A DNA stretch of 64,000 nt from Atrina japonica (Eukaryota; Mollusca; Bivalvia; Pterioida; Pinnidae). This document shows, in pieces, positions 45,797 to 57,785 of this stretch. Made by a program: the position numbers and the translations under genes. Within the stretch, counting starts at the first letter, position 1. The number at the start of each line of letters is the position of its first letter. The stretch is from positions 536,001 through 600,000 of the forward strand of contig BROG01000082.1 in NCBI GenBank assembly GCA_030159075.1, in the 5' to 3' direction. The notes below the pieces were generated by a model. It worked only from the letters and a program-made list of their open reading frames with translations. It was not told where the DNA came from and made no database searches.

Positions 45797-47317
45797 ATTT
45801 GTATGTTTTAGCCTGGACATCCTGGAGATTTATACTTTGGTATCTGAGATTTGTATGTTTTATATGCCTGGACATCCTGACGATTTATACTTTGGTATCT
45901 GAGATTTGTATGTTTTAGCCTGGACATCCTGGAGATTTATACTTTGGTATCTGAGATTTGTATGTTTTAGCCTGGACATCCTGACGATTTATACTTTGGT
46001 ATCTGAGATTTGTATGTTTTAGCCTGGACATCCTGGAGATTTATACTTTGGTATCTGAGATTTGTATGTTTTATATGCCTGGACATCCTGACGATTTATA
46101 CTTTGGTATCTGAGATTTGTATATTTTATATGCCTGGACATCCTGACGATTTATACTTTGGTATCTGAGATTTGTATGTTTTAGCCTGGACATCCTGGAG
46201 ATTTATACTTTGGTATCTGAGATTTGTAATTTTTAGCCTGGACATCCTGGAGATTTATACTTTGGTATCTGAGATTTGTATGTTTTTTTATATGCCTGGA
46301 CATCCTGACGATTTATACTTTGGTATCTGAGATTTGTATGTTTTAGCCTGGACATCCTGGAGATTTATACTTTGGTATCTGAGATTTGTATGTTTTAGCC
46401 TGGACATCCTGGAGATTTATACTTTGGTATCTGAGATTTTGTATGTTTTAGCCTGGACATCCTGGAGATTTATACTTTGGTATCTGAGATTTGTATGTTT
46501 TAGCCCTGGACATCCTGGAGATTTATACTTTGGTATCTGAGATTTGTATGTTTTAGCCTGGACATCCTGGAGATTTATACTTTGGTATCTGAGATTTGTA
46601 TGTTTTAACCTGGACATCCTGACGATTTATACTTTGGTATCTGAGATTTGTATGTTTTATATGCCTGGACATCCTGACGATTTATACTTTGGTATCTGAG
46701 ATTTGTATGTTTTAGCCTGGACATCCTGACGATTTATACTTTGGTATCTGAGATTTGTATGTTTTAGCCTGGACATCCTGACGATTTATACTTTGGTATC
46801 TGAGATTTGTATGTTTTAGCGTGGACATCCTGGAGATTTATACTTTGGTATCTGAGATTTGTATGTTTTAGCGTGGACATCCTGACGATTTATACTTTGG
46901 TATCTGAGATTTGTATGTTTTAGCCTGGACATCCTGGAGATTTATACTTTGGTATCTGAGATTTGTATGTTTTAGCCTGGACATCCTGACGATTTATACT
47001 TTGGTATCTGAGATTTGTATGTTTTAGCCTGGACATCCTGGAGATTTATACTTTGGTATCTGAGATTTGTATGTTTTAGCCTGGACATCCTGGAGATTTA
47101 TACTTTGGTATCTGAGATTTGTATGTTTTAGCCTGGACATCCTGACGATTTATACTTTGGTATCTGAGATTTGTATGTTTTAGCCTGGACATCCTGGATA
47201 TTTATACTTTGGTATCTGAGATTCGTATGTTTTAGCCTGGACATCCTGGAGATTATACTTTGGTATCTGAGATTTGTATGTTTTAGCCTGGACATCCTGG
47301 AGATTTATACTTTGGTA
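45797..47317 (+). repeat. PLE-tail minisatellite, right block, about 29 units
   Basis: Same units as 43321-44164 with the 52 and 55 bp types intermixed. Rare variants are CCCTGG near 46503, GTGGACATCC near 46819 and 46871, and GGATATTTATAC near 47197. The array ends at ACTTTGGTA at 47317. Frames of 60-80 codons here repeat a VLAWTSWRFILWYLRFV segment and are translations of the array, not genes. Confidence 0.95.
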
Positions 47318-48787
47318 CATTTCTGTACACTCATGTTTCCTAAAGTAATACTGTACGTGTACATATGTCGCTTTCAATTAATTTTCTATTTATATACACA
47401 AAAGTGTTAAGTAAAAGTGATATATTCGATCACAGCATCAGACGGATACTTCATTGTGAGCAAATAACTATGAACCCCACGAAGAATCAGAACATATATA
47501 TTAACCCGTTTCTCTTTTTATAGTCTGCCATAGAAAGGTAAAAACACGTTATATCTATAGCACGGTGAGAAAAGATAAATTATTTTGGTATTTAGGTCCA
47601 ATTAGGTTATTGTTGTTGTACCAATAATAAGGTTGGCATTATGTAATAATATGTGGCATACTTTACGCATTGTTAAAGCATTGTTGTTATATCGAGACAT
47701 GATATTTGCAATTAATCCCAATTTAAATTGGCATATCACGCCGTTTGATAAAACAGAGAACGCGGTTAGACATTGATTTTGCAACCTAAACATACTCAAT
47801 TGGATTTCTATTCATGTCAACGACTTCGAAGTTTTAAATTAATGAGTTTGTTGCGTATGTTAATTGTCTATCTAAATATAACGTTGTAGTGAGAGATAAC
47901 AGTAAAAAAGAATCAGAACTTTTTATTTAAATTATGTTTCTGAAATGTCAGTTATAAAATACGTCATAAATAGCTTCAATATAATCGTTTTCAATCTCCA
48001 ATGATATTTTCAATCTGGAAACGACAGGTATAAATATCTACATATTTACCACTGAGAATGTTTTGTGCCAGATTAAAGAAGCAGCTGTGCAAATGGCGTA
48101 AGGTACACCAATTTTCTCATTAAATTCTACAAACTAAGTCCCATAACTCCGTAACGCAAAACATAATATTGTAAGAATCGAAAGGTATCTAGTATTCATG
48201 GAAAAACATTGTGCGAAACTTTTGTAAGGATTCGTTAAAGCAAACTTGACTTATTATCAGACATTTCAAATTTGTGTCGAATTTTGGCCCAAAAAAGTCC
48301 CATAACTCCGCAGTGGTAAGAACCGAAGGTGCCTAGTATACAGGGAACCAAACAAGTCTGAGAATATTCTCATACTGGCCCGCTTAGTCAATCAGATTTC
48401 AGGATTAGTAAAATTTGAGTAAACATTCTAGACTTAAGTAAGATTTATAGCGTCAGACAATGGAGTTGTCCAATATTAACAACGTACATATACATATTTG
48501 TTCTTATGTACTTCCGTACTGGTATAGTTCAATTCTTATTGTCCCGCGAGATGGAGTCTCACGAACGTTTTCTTAACATCATCGATTTAAAGTATAGGTG
48601 AAGGCAATATAACGACATCAAACTCACACCAACAAGACCAATCGAGTTTATCCATTGTTGATTAAAACATTCTCTGTGAAGTTTGATTTAGCATAAAAGT
48701 TAGTATAACCATACGATATGATAATCATAATTAGGTCAATGTGTCTCTACATGTTATGCCAGTCAGAAAAAGGACTTACCACAGAAT
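47318..48787. other. mostly unassigned; contains a diverged direct repeat
   Basis: GTCCCATAACTCCG followed by GTAAGAATCGAAAGGTATCTAG (48138 onward) recurs at 48297 as GTCCCATAACTCCG and GTAAGAACCGAAGGTGCCTAG. The spacing is about 160 bp, so it is an old tandem pair or a local repeat family. No gene was recognised. Confidence 0.5.
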
Positions 48788-49130
48788 AAAGCGCATACGC
48801 CTCCTACTTGGACATTTAACTTACTATAGACACAGACGGAAAATCGGCAACCGACGTTAACCGGAAGTGTAATCAACATACTCACTCTGATGTCGTGTGC
48901 CAACTGCCAACTGGCAGTGTACATATTAATCATTATTTCACCTGCCATATTTGTTGATATTTAACGACACACAAATATCACTTACTACGATAAAATGTTG
49001 CAATTACATCGTTTCACTCGGTTTAGTTTGGTATTACCTGTCCGATAGTGGTTCCTCAATTATTTCATTTGGCTTTAACTGTGAACTTGCTGCGGTTGTC
49101 ACTGATCGACAGGGGATGCCTCTAGTTACA
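48788..49130 (+). mobile_element. PLE-1 fragments, plus, old and gapped
   Basis: 48788-48870 reads the AYASYLDILL.ID.DGKSAT block. 48990-49130 reads TTTCACTCGGTTTAGTTTGG, GTCACTGATCGACAGGGGAT, a diverged ORF-end to 3' UTR segment. The middle is lost. Confidence 0.65.
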
Positions 49131-49299
49131 CATAGACAGACTGCTTTGGATTCACATGTCTAACTGAACGCTATACGCTAACCACTCAAACATGGATGTT
49201 CTGCGGTCATGAATAAATGAATATTTATCTAGACAAATACCGGTGAAGATAACGATGACATTTTTTAATTTTTCCTATTTTGCTAATTCGGTTTTTGCA

Positions 49300-49640
49300 C
49301 ATGGTGTTGACATCTCACAAATGATCCGATATGTCAGCACATGGTCAACATATAATTATTTCATAAACAGAGGTAAACTACTTACTGACATGTTATTCAC
49401 ACAGGATCGCAAATAGCGTTTGATGTCAACGTCCCGCAAATTTACGTCGGTATAATAACATTGTTTGCAATTACTCTGTTTCACTTAATGAAATGTTGAG
49501 TTACCTTTTCGATAGCGGTTGTTGAGTCGTCTATACCAATTTTGACAAAGATTAGCTTACTCCTCCATGGCACCTGATCCAACTTCTGTAATTCCAGAAG
49601 TCCGTGTTTTTCTAATGTTCACCAGATTTGTATATGGAAA
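49300..49640 (+). mobile_element. PLE-1 3' part, plus, truncated at its tail
   Basis: CACAAATGATCCGATATGTC, GGTAAACTACTTACTGACAT, TTTCACTTAATGAAATGTTG and ACTCCTCCATGGCACCTGAT follow PLE-1. It stops at AGATTTGTATATGG where the TIR element starts at 49641. The UTR hairpin carries a paired change here (ACTTCTG with CAGAAGT). Confidence 0.85.
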
Positions 49641-51237
49641 CTACGGAAGACTATAAGGGTCACTTGAAAAAAATCTATTATGTCGTAATTACGACATACT
49701 ATCTCGTAATTACGACAAAATTCAGTCGTAATTGCGACATAATTAAGTCGTAATTACGACATACTATCTCGTAATTACGACATACTACTTCGTAATTACG
49801 ACATAAAAATGTCGTATGGAAACATATATGTGCCATGACTGAAGGTGCAAACACTTGATAAAATCAACTTGTTGGTGAGTTATAACATTATATTACGAGT
49901 TCAGAGTTACGAATTAGTGAGTTGTATAAGAGTATTGTGTTCTTATTTTTTCCTCATTACTGCAATAACGAATGCAATAACACGAGAACAATTAGATGAG
50001 TTATTCCATTCTGAAACATTTCTATATTTTTTTCACGTGTTATTCTTAAAGACAACTCGTATCCCGAGAAATAGAATACATGTCACTCTGTTCTGTTACA
50101 TTACAACACGAAATTTACACGTATTTTTCTACTCTTATGTATTTTCCAGAACACAAACATGTGATAATTTTACGTTTTGTTAATGGAAGTCATCGACACG
50201 AGTTCGTTATCTCTTCCACCAACATTCGGCGGGGGCGGAGAGTGGTACTAAAGACCGAATTTTGTCCTGACATTGTCCTGACGGGGTTTTATGTGCATTT
50301 AACAGGAAAATTGTATAATAAAGTTGTGAGTTTATGAAACTTTAGAATATAAACTACACATATGCCAACAAATGTGTATACGTTTTCTTAGTTTTAGTAT
50401 CTTATTTGGCAATGCATCGTTTCGGTTCGTTTCGGCGATTCCTCTAATAAAAAAATGTATACAAATTTTTGGTCATACGTATAGTTTATATCCTAAAGCT
50501 AGTTTAATGCAACGACTTAGCTATCTCGTAATTACGACTTAGGTACTTCGTAATGAGTTATGTCGTAATTACGACTTAATTATCTCGTAATTACGTAATT
50601 ACGACTTCGTTATATCGTAATTACGACTTAGTTACGTTTGTTTATTTGTTTATTTTGTTTAACGGCCCGCTCAAGAATATTCACTCATATGGAGACGTCA
50701 CCAAATACCCGTGAAGGGCTTCAAATTTTACCCTATGCTCGGCACTTACGGCCATTGAGCAGTGAGGGTTCTTTAACGTGCCGACACCTACTGTGACACG
50801 GGACCTCGGTTTTTACTGTCTCATCCGAAGGACAGGAAACCAGCCTGCTGCCGCCTGGACTCGAACTCACGGCTTCACGATCAAGAGTCCGGCTCACTTA
50901 GGTACGTCGTAATTACGACTTAGTTATGTTGTAAATACGAGATAGTATGCCGTAATTAGGACTTAGTTTTATCGTAATTAGGACTTAGTTATATCGCAAT
51001 TGCGACTCAGTTATGTCGTAATTACGACTTAGTTAAATCGTTATTACGACTTAGTTATGTGGTAATTACGAGATTTTATATCGTAATTACGTGATTGTAT
51101 GTCAGAATTATGACTTAGTTATGTAGCAATTACGACTTTATTATTTTGTAATTATGACTTAGTTATGTCGTAATTACGAGAAAGGATGTTGTTATTACCA
51201 CATAATATGTTTAAGTGACCCTTATAAGCTTCCGTAG
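49641..51237. mobile_element. TIR element with palindromic TCGTAATTACGA arrays
   Basis: Termini CTACGGAAGACTATAAGGGT/CACTT and, in complement, CTACGGAAGCTTATAAGGGT/CACTT are 23/25 identical. GAAA on both sides may be a 4 bp target duplication. Inside are about 6 (left) and about 19 (right) TCGTAATTACGA-like palindromes at about 25 bp spacing, around a non-repetitive centre. The two plus frames in the centre (112 and 85 codons) show no transposase motif, so it is probably non-autonomous. Confidence 0.88.
50637..50895 (-). mobile_element. SINE-1 nested in the palindrome array
   Basis: TTTGTTTATTTGTTTATTTT, CTCATATGGAGACGTCACC, GAGCAGTGAGGGTTCTTTAA and TGGACTCGAACTCACGGC match SINE-1. The head is cut after GATCAAGAGTCC. 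ACTTAGTTACG (50626) and ACTTAGGTACG (50896) flank it as probable target duplications, though the array itself repeats this word. Confidence 0.9.
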
Positions 51238-51355
51238 GAAACAACGATCGCATTATCTTATTTCTTGATAGAATATTTGTTTCAATGCACTTCTTAAGGT
51301 TCATAAAACATCGATCAAAACAAATATACTAACGATTCTGATACCATGACAAATT

Positions 51356-51604
51356 GGGGGCCCCCGTGGCCGAGTGTTTAGAGCATTGCGCTTTAAATCA
51401 CAAGGCATCTCACCTCTGGTTCGAATCCCGCTAGTGTCGTTTCGAATTATGTCGGAAAGTTTGTCAGTTTACTTGCGGAAGGTCGGTGGTCTTTACCCGG
51501 GTAAACGGGGTTTCTCCTCCACCAATAGAAACTGGACGCCATATATGACTGAAAGATTGTTGAGTATGGCGTAAAACAAAAAATCAAATCAAATAAAAAT
51601 CAAA
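51356..51604 (+). mobile_element. SINE-2, full length, with 13 bp target duplications
   Basis: Head GGCCGAGTGTTTAGAGCATT, then TGCGCTTTAAATCACAAGG, and B box GGTTCGAATCCCGC, a class II tRNA (Ser/Leu)-like start. The body contains GGAAAGTTTGTCAGTTTACT and CTTGCGGAAGGTCGGTGG. The tail is GTTGAGTATGGCGTAAAAC then A-rich. Flanks ACCATGACAAATT at 51343-51355 and 51605-51617 are identical. This is the best-preserved SINE in the window. Confidence 0.95.
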
Positions 51605-51617
51605 ACCATGACAAATT

Positions 51618-52533
51618 AAGATACCGTAAAGTTATACCGAAAATTTTATGAAAAGTAATGATTGCAGAGACAGGCTGTTTGTATTATAGCATTTTCATTG
51701 CGTCTTATTGTAACCCAACAGAAATGAATAAAATGCAAACTAAGATTTGCAAACAAATCACTTACAATAAGCTTACATTTAATCATATTTCACTTGTCAA
51801 AGACCCGTGTCCATGTCTTGGAGTCAACGTTTCATAACCTTTTGCAGTTGCTGGTTGTAAATATATATTTAAAACATTTTGATTTATTTTAATTCAATTT
51901 GACCGTTTGACAAACAAAATAACACATATAAAGAAACGAATATAGTTACCTTGGTTTACTAAGTGTAAGTATACAGCACTCGTATAACGAGATATATTTC
52001 ATTTTCAAATGAATGATTTGTTAATGTTGAATGTGTGATGCACTCGTGTTATTAAACTGAGTATTCGAAAATCAATTTCACAATAACTCGAATGACCTTT
52101 ATACCGAAAATCTTATTAACTGATTTTTGTTTGACTGTTCCTGTGAAATCTGATGTAACATGTGAGTATTCGCTCTTTAAACCATTATTTAGTTTAGGTG
52201 TGGCAGTAACTATTTTGTTCGGAATTCTGTAGAAAGGCAAGTTTATCAAATTACATTATTTATAACCCAATTATTTTACAAAGGAGAAAGGGATAATTAC
52301 AATACACCATTTTTCATTAACACATATTCATTTATCTGTTTACCTGTAATTAAAGAGAAAGTCGTGGTCGCATTGACACAAAATTTCGGCTTTCAAGCTA
52401 CGGGTTTAAAGTACCAAATAAAAGTCTTGCTACGATATCTCCATAATGTCTATGCATTTATCACAGACTGTTACCTGCCGTAAATTGTGCATTCACATAC
52501 TATGATTAATCAATTAATCTAGAGTAAATCTCG
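51618..52533. other. unassigned AT-rich sequence
   Basis: No supported gene or repeat. Confidence 0.4.
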
Positions 52534-52735
52534 GTAAAAATAGAATGAAATGGGTGATGTATTCAAAACATATCCATACTCCCACAATGAGGTTGTATGA
52601 TTCTTTGTTAAGAATTTCGACAAAGTCGATACGCCTCTTGGTATCTATATCATATAGACGGGCCAGTGAAACTCCATCGTTCACCAAAGTATCAATATCA
52701 AAGAGGAGCCAAACAGCATCATTTTCCGGGTCTGT
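52534..52735 (-). pseudogene. protein-like remnant of unknown family
   Basis: On the minus strand an uninterrupted frame of about 65 residues includes WLLFDIDTLVNDGVSLARLY, then DIDTKRRIDFVEILNKESYN. It has no ATG at its left end and looks like part of a longer lost ORF. The composition is protein-like rather than repeat-like. The plus strand also has an 82-codon frame. I do not recognise it; a dispersed repeat ORF is the likeliest source. Confidence 0.35.
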
Positions 52736-53020
52736 TCATGCCACATTCAACGACTCTCGACTTCATAAGCATCAATTACTCTCACAGAAATAACAATAAT
52801 ACTTCAAATTGTAACTGAACAAAATGAGGCTCTAGCAAGGCGTTAAACTGCTGACTGTAAGTGTGTGGTGAAATTGTGATACTGTTCCAACCACTTGACT
52901 ACTCTTGTATTTTACTTCTTGTGTTATATTTGTTTTGTATCATTTGATGAAATCTGGACTTATGTTACATCGATTTCCAAGTAAAAATAACGAAACTTCT
53001 TTGACTGGAAAACATTTAAT

Positions 53021-53224
53021 GGTGCATATGCAGGTCTTGCCCCACCCCTGGAATTTATATTTTTGCTTATAACTTAAAAACCGTTCACAGCCCCACCCTT
53101 AAACCATATATATTATTGATTGTTATGGGGAGACACATGCAGTGGTGCATATGGGGTTCTGCTCCACGCTTTGCAATTAATATTTTGATTATAAGTTAAA
53201 AACGTTAATAGCCCCACCCTTAAC

Positions 53225-53291
<67 letters not shown>

Positions 53292-53350
53292 ATTGTTATG
53301 GGATAACACATTCAATTGTGTATGTGGGGGTACTGCCACAGCCCTGAAAT
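53021..53350. repeat. diverged 123 bp tandem repeat, about 2.5 units, with a (TA)n expansion
   Basis: GGTGCATATG at 53021 and 53144 begins units that share GCCCCACCCTTAA and ATTATTGATTGTTATGGG. The first unit has CATATATATTATTG. The second has about 30 TA units at the same place (53227-53286). A partial third unit starts near 53315. Confidence 0.85.
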
Positions 53351-53499
53351 ATACACTTACTGCACATTGCTATATTTGATATCAAAGCAAGGACCAGCAA
53401 GACATATTATGACGTGTAATTCCTGTTTTACTCAATGTCATGACCAGCATTTTCTCTTTTAGAGGTTGATAGGTATGGTTAAGCCTCTTGGATCTCTTG

Positions 53500-54050
53500 T
53501 GCTTCACATTTTACTTACTGTAAACACCACAGACGGGAAATTAACATCTAGGATATACGACAAACGCGACGATTTCGTCTTTCCCATCGTAAATTTTCCA
53601 CATTTAGGTAGAAATAAAAATCACTTGCATATGGCGTTTATATGCCACAAATGATCCAATACGGCAGGGCGTGTTCAACACATGAACATTTCATATCCAG
53701 AGGAAAACTACTCACTGCCAAATCATTGACACAGCGATATCTAAAACCGCGCTTGATGCCAACGTTCCTCTGTTTCACTAAGTGGAATGTTGAGTTACCT
53801 GTTCGATAGCGGTTGTTGAGAAGTCTGTACCAATTGTGACGAAGATTCATTCCTCACGTATTTCATTTTGATTTGACTGTGAACTCACACCAGATGTGAC
53901 CAGTCAACAGGAGATGCTTACTCCTCCATGGTACGTGTTCCCACCTCTTGATTTACAAAGGTCCGTGTTTGTCCAATTTTTATCAGATTTGTGTATCTAT
54001 GTCCTGGTCATCCGAAAGATTTATAATTTGGTATCCGAGATTTTTTTTAT
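53500..54050 (+). mobile_element. PLE-1 3' part, plus, diverged
   Basis: Coding reads LHILLTVNTTDGKLTSRIYD, then KRDDFVFPIVNFPHL, then shifts frame. A block encoding FRKFYGRY is deleted before TTTCACTAAGTGGAATGTTG. The 3' UTR with ACTCCTCCATGG and TTTATAATTTGGTATCCGAG follows. Broken coding. Confidence 0.88.
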
Positions 54051-54271
54051 ATATTTAGCAGACGATGTAATGTTTACATGCACAACTTATGAACATGCCG
54101 ATTTTTATTGGGGTAGAGGAAACAGTTTTACATAACATGTAATTCGTATCACAGACAATATGTTACATGAAAAATGACTCTTTTATAAAACAACAGAATT
54201 TAAGAAGACATTATCTGACTTCTCCCTTTTCAAACAAATAACTTAAGTATTAATTTTAATAGATGTAATTC

Positions 54272-55130
54272 CTAGGCCCAGAACCATAAACAAGGAGACA
54301 AATTTTATTCTTAAAAGTTAAAACTTTACTGATCTGAGTAAATAAACTTGCGGACGATAAAACGATTTAAGAATTTTCTCAACCGAGGTAAGATTTTTAA
54401 GGGGCAGTGTAAATCTAGTCGTCCCAATTTATATCCCAATTCACTTAACTCCGATTTTTTAACATTATTCTGACCATAATCTACGATTAATTAATTAATA
54501 AACAAACCAAGAGGTTAAATGTGTTTTGTCGCATAAAAGGGAATAGAATATTTACCCTTTTAAAAAGATTAAAAACGTCATGTAAAATGCCAATACATGG
54601 CCTAAGTCAGTAATTTATACATATAATGTATATAATGTATATAATTAATGATATTTAAGATACAAATAAATTAGTAAAAGTACATTAGATAAGAAAAATG
54701 ACTCGGGGCATACACTGGGGCACATGTAACGGACTAAATTTACACTGTCCCCCTATTGTTAATGTATACAAACGTCGTATAGCCAAAACAAACCAACAAA
54801 AAAGAAATGTTGGTCTCCTAAACCTTTATCGCTCAAATAACACGTTATTTTCTAAAGCCAAAGAATTCAACATGTCCCGAAAAACTCTAGGGCGCCGCAG
54901 ATCATGGCAATTAGCGTATATATATCCCGAGGCGAACATAGGGGTAACCATTTTCGCTGTTAAGAATTACTTAAGTCAACTACAGACTGTATTTAAGTAT
55001 TTTATCACTTGAGAAAGAAATTTGTCTAAGAATTTCTTTTTGCTCCACAACTTAACTCAAGTTCAGAAAATTTTTAAGATTTGAGTAAATCCGGAAACGG
55101 AATTGTTTCATGACCCTAGGCCCAGAAGCC
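54272..55130 (+). mobile_element. TIR element B copy 2, about 860 bp
   Basis: Left end CCTAGGCCCAGAACCATAAA; right end ATTGTTTCATGACCCTAGGC is roughly its inverted complement (GGGCCTAGGGTCATGAAAC), so TIRs of about 20 bp are present. It aligns with the interrupted copy at 14009-14890 and the fragment at 35566-35795. The 104-codon frame at 54698-55012 has no recognised domain. Confidence 0.7.
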
Positions 55131-55306
55131 TTTGTCTATCAAACATTCATCTATTTGATATAACATACAATCGATACTTTAATTTCAAATCCGACAAAGT
55201 GAGAAAAAAATTAAGAATGCTGATCCTTATTGTAACAAAGTATTCCTCTTGAACAGGTTTCGCAGAGTTTCGGTATTGTATGATGTTCAGTGACGGTTGA
55301 TAATAT

Positions 55307-55560
55307 TATAAACATACCAAAGTTATAGTTGTACAAAAAAGACCGAAAAAAATTCTCAGGATGATCGTACCTGTCCATAAGACTTCATCGGTTGAGGTCA
55401 TATTTTTTATATAAATGTAAATACCACAAAAGAAATGAGTGGTATCATACAATCATATAATAAATCTAAACGTCTTGCCAAATCCGTCTTAGAGTACCCA
55501 CTGTAAAAATCCCAAGAGTGGTGCAAAAACATCTAAATAACACTTGTATCGAAATGATCG
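55307..55560 (+). repeat. repeat F copy
   Basis: ACCAAAGTTATAGTTGTACA, CAGGATGATCGTACCTGTCC, GACTTCATCGGTTGAGGTC and ATAATAAATCTAAACGTCTT parallel 34022-34150. It then has TCTTAGAGTACCCACTGTAA, like the 34165 and 20510 copies. Confidence 0.7.
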
Positions 55561-55714
55561 AAAAATTTAGATTAAATAATGTGGCATATCTTAAAATAAC
55601 AATGTGTCACGTTGGCCTACACTAGGATTAATATTGATATCTCCAACACACTAGTACGTTGAAAAGGTGATCTGTCGATAACTAGATACAATTGTATTTT
55701 TTATTATATTATTC

Positions 55715-55760
55715 TAATATATCTCGTGTGTGACCGGTTAACAGGGAATCCTGTCTCCTC
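55715..55760 (+). mobile_element. tiny PLE-1 UTR remnant
   Basis: CGTGTGTGACCGGTTAACAG, GGAATCCTGTCTCCTCCAT matches the middle of the 3' UTR. Short, but the order is right. Confidence 0.45.
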
Positions 55761-57493
<1,733 letters not shown>

Positions 57494-57494
57494 C

Positions 57495-57785
57495 GATGTA
57501 GTGTTCCAAAACAGAACGTGGCCTCAATAAGGTCGAAAAATAAACTTATATGTATTCTGGAGTCAGTGGAAGAGAAAGAGTAACCCTTGTACGAATAGAT
57601 GACTCTCTTAGCTTTTGAGGAGTTTAGAGTTTAAATGGTGCTACGCATACGAAATATCACTTTTGTATGAAATAAACGGTTGGTACTAGAGTATCAGATA
57701 CTTGATTAATGTATACCCTGAAACTCAAACGGTCCACCAGAAGTGGCAACCACCTAGTGGATCTGAATCTAGTAATTTTAATACA
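57495..57785 (+). repeat. repeat F copy
   Basis: AATAAGGTCGAAAAATAAAC, AGCTTTTGAGGAGTTTAGAG, CGAAATATCACTTTTGTATG and CCACCAGAAGTGGCAACCAC follow the order of 34120-34345 (GAATTTAGAATTTAAAAGG, CGAAATATTCTTTCAG, CCACCATTAGCAGTGGCAAC). Confidence 0.7.

Noticed and set aside
43321..47317. CTGACGA inside the 52/55 bp unit resembles the hammerhead ribozyme core, and hammerheads are known in Penelope-like elements.
   Set aside because: No GAAA partner lies at the right place after the ATAC/GTAT stem, half the units read CTGGAGA instead, and the dispersed PLE copies read CCTATTGA there. The match looks accidental.
43187..47410. Frames with a repeated AWTSWRFILWYLRFVC segment could look like a membrane repeat protein.
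   Set aside because: They are direct translations of the 52 bp unit, shift frame between 52 and 55 bp units and have no start context.
49845..50337. Two frames in the centre of the TIR element were considered as a transposase.
   Set aside because: Both are short, overlap each other and lack any catalytic motif I can see.
51356..51440. A tRNA-Ser/Leu gene.
   Set aside because: It is the head of a SINE with an A-rich tail and target duplications.
54698..55012. A 104-codon frame with a basic segment (SRKTLGRRRSW).
   Set aside because: It lies within TIR element B, is not conserved in the 14009 copy and has no recognised transposase motif.
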